A stretch of 64,000 nucleotides of DNA, from NCBI RefSeq assembly GCF_042657065.1, contig NZ_JBHSNF010000001.1, positions 992,001-1,056,000 on the forward strand. Reading direction: 5' to 3'. Source of the stretch: Rhodanobacter ginsengisoli. Lineage in GTDB: Bacteria > Pseudomonadota > Gammaproteobacteria > Xanthomonadales > Rhodanobacteraceae. The position numbers and the translations under genes are program-made. This document shows, one piece after another, positions 51,972-60,800 of the stretch; position 1 is the first letter of the stretch, and each line of letters begins with the position of its first letter. Under the pieces are notes generated by a model, which was given only the letters and a program-made list of their open reading frames with translations, had not been told where the DNA came from and did not search any database.

Positions 51972-54900
51972 GTGGGCAAGCTTCTTGCGCTGTTCAAATC
52001 CCGCCTGTTCATCACTCTCGTCGGCCTGTTGCTGCTGTCGTTGCTGATCTGGTTTGGCGGTCCCTACCTCGGCTTCGGTGAGTCGCAGCCGCTGGCCAGT
52101 CCGATCGCACGGTTGCTGTTGATCATCGTGATCCTGGTGATCTGGGCAGTCTGGCTGCAGGTCCAGCAGATGCGGGTGCGCGGCAAGACCCGCCAGATGG
52201 CGAGCGAACTGAGCGACCAGGGCGAATCCGCCGGTGGCGGCGAGCGCAACGAGCGTTCCTCCAACGAGCGGGCCCAGTTGCAGGGGCGCTTCCAGGAAGC
52301 GGTCGAAACGCTGCGCAAGAACCGCAGCGGCGGCACCAATCTGTACGCGCTGCCGTGGTATGTGGTGATCGGCCCGCCGGGTTCCGGCAAGAGCACGCTG
52401 CTGCAGAATTCGGGCCTGAATTTTCCGCTGTCGAACAAGTTCGGCAAGGAAGCGATTCGCGGCGTCGGCGGCACCCGCAATTGCGACTGGTGGTTTACCG
52501 ACGAGGCCGTGTTCCTCGACACCGCTGGTCGCTACACCACCCAGGATTCCGACCGCGGTGCCGATGCCTCGGCGTGGGAGGAATTCCTCAACCTGCTGCG
52601 CAAGTACCGCAAGCGCCGGCCCATCAATGGCGTGATCGTCGCGATGAGCCTGTCCGACCTGCTGACCCTGGACGCCAACGGCCGGCAGCAGCACATCGTC
52701 GCGATCCGCCAACGCCTGGACGAACTGGCCAAGCATCTGCGCATCGGTGTGCCGGCCTACCTGGTGTTCACCAAGTGCGACCTCGTCGCCGGCTTCACGG
52801 AATTCTTCGACGACCTCAATCCGGAATTGCGCAGCCAGGTCTGGGGCATGTCGTTCCCGGTCGACAAGACCATGGACGGCACGGCGGCGAAGCAGTTCAT
52901 CGACGAATTCAACCTGCTGCTCGAGCGGCTGAATACGCGCATCCTCGATCGGCTGCATGGCGAGCGCGACCGCAGCCGGCGTGCGGCGATCCTGTCGTTC
53001 CCGCAGCAGCTCGGTGCGCTGCGCGAGATCACCCGGCAGTTCGTCGAAGGCGTGTTCACGGGGCACCAGTACGATGCGCCGCTGTTGCTGCGTGGCGCGT
53101 ATTTCACCTCCGGTACGCAGGAAGGCACGCCGATCGACCGCATGATGGGGGCGGTCGCGCGCACGTTCGGTCTGGATGCCTCGCGCCTGCACGTGCCGGG
53201 GGCGCAGAGCCGCACGTTCTTCGTCGAGCGCCTGCTCAGGCACGTGCTGTTCAAGGAGTCCGGTTTTGCCGGGACCAATCCAAAACTGGAGCGGCAGAAG
53301 ATCCTGCTGCAGGCGGCGTCCTACATCGGCGTGCTGCTGGTGTGCGGCCTGCTGATTTTCGGACTGGCCAGCAGTTACCGGCGCAACGGCAATTATCTGG
53401 CGCAAGTACAGGCCGCACTGCAGAAATACCCGGCGCAGAGCGACCTTTCTCTGGCGCCGAACCAGCAGGCGTATTTCGCGCTGGTGCTGCAGCGGCTGGA
53501 AGCGCTCTCCGCTGCGGTGGACGTTGCCGAACAGCACAAGGGCGATGTGCCGCTGTCGATGCGTTTTGGCCTGTATCAGGGCAATGCGGTCGGCGACGAG
53601 GTGAGCAACGCGTACTTCCGTGAGCTCAACGGCATCCTGTTGCCCGGTGTCGCCTCGCAGTTCCGTGCCGGTCTGGCCGCGAATGCCGCCGACCCGCAGA
53701 TGCTGTACTACTACCTGAAGGGTTATCTGATGCTGGGCGAACCCAGGCATCTCGACCACGACGAAATCGTGGCCCTGGCCGGCATCGAATGGCGTCGGCT
53801 GTTTCCGAACGACGTGGTGCTGCAGAAAGCACTCACCAAGCACTTCGATGCACTGGTGGCGCACGAGGGGCGTCTGCGCGCGCTGACCCTGGACAGCAAC
53901 CTGGTGGAGCAGGCACGCAATACGCTGCGTACCGCGGATCTGCCGACCCTGATCTACGGCAACCTCAAGCTGACCGCCGACAGCGGCGCCTATCCGCCGC
54001 TGCGACTGGACAAGGAACTCGGCCTGCTCGGCAACGTGTACCGACGCAGGAGCGGTGCGCCATTGTCCGAGCCGCTGCCGGCGCTGTTCACCCAGCCCGC
54101 GTTCAAGAACGAGGTCGACAAGGGCATCGAGCAGGCGGTGACGAAATTCGCCGCGGATGACTGGGTGTTCGGTGCGGCCAAGATCGACTCGCTGCAGAAG
54201 GCTCGCCTGGCACAGCAGGTGCTGGCGCTGTATGAGCAGGATTACATCAAGGCATGGGACGCGATTCTGGCCGATCTGGAGTTGCAGCCGATCAACAACA
54301 TCCAGGATGCCAGCGCCATCGCGGCCAAGCTCGCCGGCCCGAATTCGCCGATGAAGCTGCTGTTGAAGGTGGTTCGCGACAACACCAGCGACCTGATGCG
54401 CGCGCCACCGGCCGATGGCGCGGACAAGGCCGAGGACGTGGCGAAGAAGCTGGCGCAGAAGCGGGCCACGCAGACTGCGCTGGCCCGTGCGCTGGCCCAG
54501 GCCGGCGCCGGCGATGGCTCCGGCGCGGCCGACCCGGCGACCGAGAAGCCGGGGCAGGTGATCAGCGATCACTTCGAGCAGATCAACCAGCTCAGCGAAG
54601 GTGCGCCGGGCGCGGCACCGATCGACCAGACGCTGAAGGTACTCGACGGTCTCAGCAGAACCCTGCTGACCATGGGGGATTTCAGCTCCACCGCAGGGCA
54701 ACCCAACCCGCAATTGCTGATGGCGCAACAGGCGGCGGCGCAATTGCCGCCGCCGGCCTCCGGCTGGTTCGCCGCGCTTACCGGCAAGAGCCAGGCGCTG
54801 GTGGCCAGCGGTACCAAGGGGGCGCTCGACGATCAGTACCAGCAGGCAGTGGCGAAGGACTGTGCCGAGTTCACCCGCGGCCGCTACCCGTTCTCGCCGT

Positions 54901-55505
54901 CCAGCAACAACGAGATTCCGTTGCAGAACTTCGGTGAGATGTTCGGCTACGGCGGTCGCTTCGACAGCTTCTACACGCAGACGGTCGGCAAGCTGATCGA
55001 TGCCAGCGGGCGCAACTGGCGATGGAAAGCCGGGCCCGGTGCGGTCAGCGGTTCGGCCGGCATGCTGGCGCAACTGCAGGGGGCCGACCTGATCAAGCAG
55101 ATGTTCTTCCGCAGCGGCAACATGCCCGAAGTCGATTTTACCCTGCTCACGCCGGTCCTCGATCCCGCCATCGGCAAGCTGGTGATCGACGTCGATGGCC
55201 AGAAGTACGAATACCAGCCCGGCGGTCCGACCAACGTGACGATGAAGTGGCCGGGTCCGGCGCCGGGCCGCGTGTCGATTTCCGCCTATGACACGGCGGG
55301 CTCGTTGCTGACCACGTTCGACTATCGTGGTGACTGGGCGTTCTTCCGTGCGCTGCAGGCGGCCGGCCTGCAGAAGCAGTCCGACCTCCGTTTTGTCGCC
55401 AGTTTCAATTTCGGCGGGCGCGTGGCGAAGGTGACGATCCAGGCCAACAACCTGAAGAACCCCTTCCTCAGCCATGCGCTGTCGAGCTTCCGGTGCGGGG
55501 GCTGA
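51972..55505 (+). CDS. tssM: T6SS membrane protein TssM (IcmF)
   Basis: 1177 residues from a GTG at 51972. Two N-terminal helices (about 12-30 and 42-62) are followed by a cytoplasmic NTPase-like domain with Walker A GPPGSGKST near 135. A third helix lies near 448-468 (YIGVLLVCGLLIFGLAS), and the large periplasmic domain ends in a beta-rich C-terminal part that docks TssJ. No TssJ gene is seen in the window. Part of the tssK-tssL-tssM unit. Confidence 0.96.
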   Translation: MGKLLALFKSRLFITLVGLLLLSLLIWFGGPYLGFGESQPLASPIARLLLIIVILVIWAVWLQVQQMRVRGKTRQMASELSDQGESAGGGERNERSSNERAQLQGRFQEAVETLRKNRSGGTNLYALPWYVVIGPPGSGKSTLLQNSGLNFPLSNKFGKEAIRGVGGTRNCDWWFTDEAVFLDTAGRYTTQDSDRGADASAWEEFLNLLRKYRKRRPINGVIVAMSLSDLLTLDANGRQQHIVAIRQRLDELAKHLRIGVPAYLVFTKCDLVAGFTEFFDDLNPELRSQVWGMSFPVDKTMDGTAAKQFIDEFNLLLERLNTRILDRLHGERDRSRRAAILSFPQQLGALREITRQFVEGVFTGHQYDAPLLLRGAYFTSGTQEGTPIDRMMGAVARTFGLDASRLHVPGAQSRTFFVERLLRHVLFKESGFAGTNPKLERQKILLQAASYIGVLLVCGLLIFGLASSYRRNGNYLAQVQAALQKYPAQSDLSLAPNQQAYFALVLQRLEALSAAVDVAEQHKGDVPLSMRFGLYQGNAVGDEVSNAYFRELNGILLPGVASQFRAGLAANAADPQMLYYYLKGYLMLGEPRHLDHDEIVALAGIEWRRLFPNDVVLQKALTKHFDALVAHEGRLRALTLDSNLVEQARNTLRTADLPTLIYGNLKLTADSGAYPPLRLDKELGLLGNVYRRRSGAPLSEPLPALFTQPAFKNEVDKGIEQAVTKFAADDWVFGAAKIDSLQKARLAQQVLALYEQDYIKAWDAILADLELQPINNIQDASAIAAKLAGPNSPMKLLLKVVRDNTSDLMRAPPADGADKAEDVAKKLAQKRATQTALARALAQAGAGDGSGAADPATEKPGQVISDHFEQINQLSEGAPGAAPIDQTLKVLDGLSRTLLTMGDFSSTAGQPNPQLLMAQQAAAQLPPPASGWFAALTGKSQALVASGTKGALDDQYQQAVAKDCAEFTRGRYPFSPSSNNEIPLQNFGEMFGYGGRFDSFYTQTVGKLIDASGRNWRWKAGPGAVSGSAGMLAQLQGADLIKQMFFRSGNMPEVDFTLLTPVLDPAIGKLVIDVDGQKYEYQPGGPTNVTMKWPGPAPGRVSISAYDTAGSLLTTFDYRGDWAFFRALQAAGLQKQSDLRFVASFNFGGRVAKVTIQANNLKNPFLSHALSSFRCGG

Positions 55506-55508
55506 CGA

Positions 55509-57095
55509 ATGCCGAATCCCGCCGCAGGGTTTTTCGGAAAGCTGCCCAGCGCCGGGGATTTCGTGCAGCGACGATTGCCGCCGGGTTTTGTCGATGTATG
55601 GGATCGGCATTTCGAGGGCGCCGTGGCGCAAAGCCGCCAGGCGCTGGAGGGTGCCTGGCATGAGGCCTATCGCGCCAGCCCGGTCTGGCGTTTTCTGCTT
55701 TCTCCCGGCGTTTGCGGGGAATCGGCGTGGGCAGGAATCATGGGGCCGGGCACCGATCGGGTCGGTCGCTGCTTTCCCATGGTCATCGCCGCCGCGGTGG
55801 CCGCTGATCCCGCGATCTGCTCGCAGGCATTGCTGGACGGCAGCAGCTGGTTCGATGCGGCCGAGCAGGTGCACAACGCCGCACAGAGCAACACCGCGAC
55901 CAGCGTGGATGCCTTCGATGAGCAGGTGGCTGCACTGGCCGGTCCACTCGATGCCGCGCAGCCGCACGCACTGGAATTCCTGCGCGGCGTGAACTGGAGT
56001 GCGGCGAGCCACTGGCGCATGCCGCTGCCCACGCGCGCGGTGGCGGCCTCCTTTCTGGGCGGGTTGTGGACGCGCGTTGCCAGCACTCCCGGACCATGGT
56101 GCCTGTGGTGGACGAGCGGTGCCGAGCGGGTGCCGGCGAGTGTGCTGATCACCCGGGGACTGCCGCAGCCCGAGGCGTATAGCGGCTTTCTCGATGCCAG
56201 CTGCAGCGTCGCGCCCTGGCAGGCCCTCGGTGTGTTCGAGGAAGCTGCCTCGCGGCGGCAGGAGCCACCCGCGCTTGCCGCTGTCCCGCTGGGTGACCCG
56301 CCGATGGCGGCGACGGCCTGGCTGCCGGACGACCCCGAGCTGTTTTCCGATCTGGGTACCTCGCCCGAGGTGCCGGTGGCACGGCCTCAGGTCGCCGACG
56401 TCGCCGTCGACCCGCCGGCGGGTGAGGATCCGAGTGCCGACGTTGTCGTGCTGGATCGCCCGGACTGCGCATTGACTCTGGTGGCAGCCGAGGTCGGCAA
56501 GCCGGATTCCCGCCAGCAGGCAGTGGCAGCTGTCCATGCGATCGGCCGCGACATCCACGCTGGCGAACTGGCTGGCGGCATGCAAATCCTGCGCATGCGG
56601 ATCATGGCGCTGAATCCCGCGCTGCGACAGGCGAGCGAGGATCTGATCGACCCGGTGCTGGAGGACTGCGCCGTGATCGCCGCGCATGTCGCCAACGGCC
56701 AGGTGGATCTGCTGAGGATAGGAACGGCGGCCGCGTGGCACTGGCGGCATGGACGGCTGCAACCATTCTTCGCCCGGAGCGACGCTCCGCCAGCCGCCGA
56801 CGCCGGCAGCGACGACGATATCGCCGACCTGCTGTTCAGCAGCGTCTCGCTGGCCGCGCCGGGCCTTGGCGCGACCGCGCAGCCGACCTGTGGCGAGGTG
56901 TTCTGCGCGGTCGAAGCGGGGGATCGCCTGTTGCTCATGGCCACCCAGCAACTGGTGCAGCTTCCACCGGAAATTCTCGCCCGCAGCCTGGCCATGCCCT
57001 CCTGCGACGACGCACGTCTGCGCATCGCCACCGCGGCGGGTCTTGGCGAGGATCCGGCCCGGTGGCCCCTGACGATCATCGAGATTGACGCATGA
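55509..57095 (+). CDS. tagF: TagF fused to a degenerate PP2C-like domain
   Basis: 528 residues, more than twice the TagF domain alone. Residues 1-220 are TagF (FFGKLPSAGDFVQRRLP, GVCGESAWAGIMGPGTDRVGR), a repressor of post-translational T6SS activation. Residues 300-528 align in order with the neighbouring PppA phosphatase. The metal-binding motifs are lost: DGLGG becomes EVGKP, GDSR becomes GTAA, SDG becomes TQQ and RDN becomes ARW. TagF-PppA fusions are known in other bacteria, but here an intact PppA follows. The gene starts 3 nt after tssM and overlaps pppA by 4 nt. Confidence 0.85.
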   Translation: MPNPAAGFFGKLPSAGDFVQRRLPPGFVDVWDRHFEGAVAQSRQALEGAWHEAYRASPVWRFLLSPGVCGESAWAGIMGPGTDRVGRCFPMVIAAAVAADPAICSQALLDGSSWFDAAEQVHNAAQSNTATSVDAFDEQVAALAGPLDAAQPHALEFLRGVNWSAASHWRMPLPTRAVAASFLGGLWTRVASTPGPWCLWWTSGAERVPASVLITRGLPQPEAYSGFLDASCSVAPWQALGVFEEAASRRQEPPALAAVPLGDPPMAATAWLPDDPELFSDLGTSPEVPVARPQVADVAVDPPAGEDPSADVVVLDRPDCALTLVAAEVGKPDSRQQAVAAVHAIGRDIHAGELAGGMQILRMRIMALNPALRQASEDLIDPVLEDCAVIAAHVANGQVDLLRIGTAAAWHWRHGRLQPFFARSDAPPAADAGSDDDIADLLFSSVSLAAPGLGATAQPTCGEVFCAVEAGDRLLLMATQQLVQLPPEILARSLAMPSCDDARLRIATAAGLGEDPARWPLTIIEIDA

Positions 57096-57814
57096 TGACT
57101 CGATACGTTTCCGCTGGCCGCACGGTGACCGGAAAGGTCCGCAAGCACAATGAAGATGCCATCCTGGTACGCGACGAGGTCGGCCTGTGGGTGGTCGCCG
57201 ACGGGCTGGGCGGGCACTCGGCCGGCGACTATGCGAGCACCATGATCGTCGACCGCCTCGGTGCCCTGTCTCGCTCGGGCAGCGTCTTCGATTTCATCGA
57301 GGCGATCGAGGACACCCTGGTCCAGATCAATGCCGACTTGCTGCAGACCGCGGCCACGCGGGGTGTCGACCTGATCGGCTCGACTGTCGTGCTGCTGGTG
57401 CGCGATACGGATTTCATGTTGTGCGGCTGGGTCGGCGACAGTCGCGCCTACTGCCTCGAGGGTGGCCGCCTGCGCCAGATCACCCGCGATCACGTGCATG
57501 GCGGCGAGGATGAAGTCACCCAGTTCGGCGGCGTGGCGGCCGCACCACCGCAGGCGGGCTCTGGCGTACTCACGCGCGCGGTCGGTGCGGAGGACCAGCT
57601 GTTCGTGGACTGGGTCGTCGCCGGCAATCGGCCCGGCATGGAGTACGTGCTTTGTTCAGATGGCATCAACAAGGAAATGTCGGATGCCGAACTGCACGAA
57701 CAATGCCGCAGCAACCCGGAACCGCAGGATCTCATCGCCAGCCTGTTCGATCTGGCGCTGAGCCGGGCCGGACGGGACAACATTTCGGCCGTCGCCGTAA
57801 GCATCCAAGAATGA
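57092..57814 (+). CDS. pppA: PP2C serine/threonine phosphatase PppA
   Basis: Stp1-type protein phosphatase, 240 residues, that removes threonine phosphate from Fha and opposes PpkA. All metal-binding motifs are intact: GKVRKHNEDA near 12, VADGLGGHSAGD near 36, GDSRAY near 112, CSDGINKEMSD near 190 and GRDNISAV near 230. Start ATG 57092 overlaps the tagF stop; ATG 57095 is an alternative. The kinase gene ppkA begins 16 nt downstream. Confidence 0.95.
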   Translation: MMTRYVSAGRTVTGKVRKHNEDAILVRDEVGLWVVADGLGGHSAGDYASTMIVDRLGALSRSGSVFDFIEAIEDTLVQINADLLQTAATRGVDLIGSTVVLLVRDTDFMLCGWVGDSRAYCLEGGRLRQITRDHVHGGEDEVTQFGGVAAAPPQAGSGVLTRAVGAEDQLFVDWVVAGNRPGMEYVLCSDGINKEMSDAELHEQCRSNPEPQDLIASLFDLALSRAGRDNISAVAVSIQE

Positions 57815-57830
57815 TGAAACCCCCAACGTC

Positions 57831-60800
57831 ATGAATCCCATAGCCGAACTGGTCGCCGCCTACCAGACCGACAAACTCAAACTGCCCGCCCTGTTTGAAG
57901 CGCTGACGGCGCGCGGCGCGCTGCCCGAGACCGCGTATCGGGCCGAGGTCGACTGGCTCGAGCAGCAGCGCACCGAGGGTGCACTCGATCCGCTCATCGT
58001 CAAGGCCTTGCTGGCCAAGCTGGCGGTCGTGCAGGCTCTTCCGGCGCAGGCACCTGGCCACGGCGCGGGCGATGACGATGCCACCATGGTCAAGCCCGCC
58101 ACGCAGCGGCCGTCGACACCGCCGGCGGCAGCCGATGACCCCGACGTCACCAGGGTGCAGCCGACCTCGCGGCCGCAGCCGCCGCCGGCAGACGTGGACG
58201 ATGCCACGGTGGTCAAGCCGACTTCGCGGCCGCCGGCACCCTCCGCCGTGGATGACGAGGTGACGATCGTCAAGCCGGCCTCGGGTGCCTCGCGGCCGCC
58301 GGCGGACGGACAAACCGTCGGTACGACGGGCACGCAGCAAGGCATGACCGGAACCGGCTCCAGCATGAGCAGCAGCCAGTCCAGCTGGCAGCATATAGCC
58401 GATGCCGAAACGGGCGACTTCGTCGCCGTGGGTTCGTTGCTCAAGGGGCGCTTCTATCTCGAGAAGGAGATTGGCCGCGGCGGCATGGGTGTGGTGTTCA
58501 AGGCGCGCGACGAGCGCAAGGTCGAAGCGCGCGACCGCGATCCGTACGTCGCGATCAAGGTGCTGAATGACGAATTCCGCCGCCATCCCGACTCGCTGAT
58601 CTCGCTGCAGCGCGAGTCGAGGCGGTCACAACAGCTCGCGCACGACAACATCGTTCGCGTGTTCGATTTCGACAAGGACCGGACCATCGTCTTCATGACG
58701 ATGGAATACATCGACGGCTCCGATCTCAAGCAACTCATCCGCGAGCGCGCCTACAACGGCCTGCCGCTGGAGCAGGCGCGACCGCTGATCGAGGGCATGG
58801 CGCGGGCGCTCATCCGTGCGCATTCGGCCGGTGTGGTGCATTCGGATTTCAAGCCGGCGAACGTCATGGTCACCCGCGAGGGTGTACCCAAGGTATTCGA
58901 TTTCGGTATCGCCCGCGCCGGCAAGCACATGGGCGATGCGGTAGGCGAGCAAACCGTGTTCGATGCGGGCACGCTGGGCGCGTTGACCCCGGCCTATGCC
59001 AGCCTGGAGATGATCCAGGGCAAGGACCCGGTTCCCGGCGACGATGTCTACGCGCTGGGTTGCGTGGTGTTCGAACTGCTGACCGGCAAGCACCCGTACG
59101 ACAAGGCCAGCGCCGAAGTGGCAATGAAGGAGGGTCGCAAACCACCGTTGGTGAAGGGGCTGACCAAGCAGCAGTACAAGACCCTCTGCGCCAGTGTCGC
59201 CTTCACCAACGACCAGCGTCTGAAAAGCGCCAGTGAACTGATCGAGGGGTTGCGCGATGTCAGCCTGCGCGAGCGGGCGATGCCCTATCTGATCTATGGC
59301 GTGCCGGCGATCCTGGTGATTGCCGGTGGTGTGTGGGCGTGGACCAGCTACCGGCACAGCCATCAGGTGTCCGAGGTGATCGGGCGTTTCGCGATGGCGC
59401 GGCCCGATCATTATGTCAACGAGCAGCAGGCGCTGAAGGCGCTGAACACGTTGAGCGACGACGATCGCAAACGAATCGTCGTCGACCAGGGCGACCTGAT
59501 CCAGAATTTCCTGCTGGGTCGCATCGACGCCTACTGGAATCCGGCCAGGGACCGCTACGACTACGCCGGTACGCAGCAGGTGTTCAAGCTGCGCGATGAC
59601 CTGAAACTGTATTCGCCGGCACTGGACATCAAGCGCAGCGAGATCGAAAAGCAGAGGAACGACCTGCTCAATTCACTGGATACCCGGCTGAGCCAGCAGA
59701 TTGCCGCGGATGCGATCTTCGAGAATCAGCCGGACAATGTCGTCTCGACATTGACCCATATCCGCGCGATCGACCCGGGCAGCGCCCTGCTCAAGAACGC
59801 CGAGCTTGAACTCAAGTACGACACGGCGATCGGCAAGTCGATCGACGCCGGACACATCGACGAGGCGACCAGCGAACTCAAGCTCGCCAGCCGACTGTTT
59901 CCGGATTCCAGCCGACTCAAGCAGCGTGCCGCGCAACTGGACGAGATGGGCAAGGCGCTGGCGGCCCAGCAATTGCAGGAGCAGCAGGCCAGGCAGCTGC
60001 AACAACAGCGCGAACAGAGCCTGCAGACACTGGCTGGCCTGCTGGACCACGTGAACAACGCGGACGAGTGGCGCAATCAGGCTGCGGCAGCCTATCAGGA
60101 GGCCGCCAGGCTGCTCGCCGATGATCCGCGGCTGGCCGGGCAGGCCTCCCGGCTGAAGCAGGCGCTGGTGGCGCAGGCGAAGGAAAGGCAGGCCGCGCAA
60201 GACCTGGACGGGGCCGTCGGGATTGCCGGTTTCGGCGTCAACCTGTTTCCCGGCGACCCGGCACTGGCATCGACGCGTCAGACCTTGCTGCAGCAGCAGA
60301 ACGAGCTGGCGCAGAAAGCGGCGACCGAAGCGCAGCGCAATGCCCTGGCCAAGAGTCGCGTCGACGATCTGCTGGCCAATCCGCTCGGCACCGTGGTGTG
60401 GTTGCAGGACGTCAAGAGTGCGTTGAGCACGGCGCGCACGCAGATCGGTGCCGATTCGCCGACCTACGCCGCGGTGCGGCGCAACGTCGACACCGGTCTG
60501 CTGAAGCTGGCGCATGAGCGCATGGCCGCCGGTGACCTGGACGCCGCCGAACGCATCAGCCAGGCCGGCCAGCAACTCGACCCGGCCGAAGCGGGCTTCG
60601 TCCGGGCCGTGGCCCAGGTGACGGCTGCCCGCAACGCCGCCCGGCAACGCGACCTGCAACAGCAGGCGCAAGCGATCGCCGCAGCGCGCACGACCCTGGC
60701 CGGACTCAGCGCGAAGCCCGTGTTCACGCCGGATTGGCAGCATTCCGTGGCGGCGGCGATGGATACGCTGCACGCCGACACCTCGCCGGAGACCGCGCGT

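Noticed and set aside
51948..56951. A 1667-codon open frame on the minus strand across tssL-tssM-tagF
   Set aside because: It is exactly antisense to well-recognised T6SS genes, its translation is rich in Arg, His and Gln with no domain, and long antisense frames are expected at this GC content.
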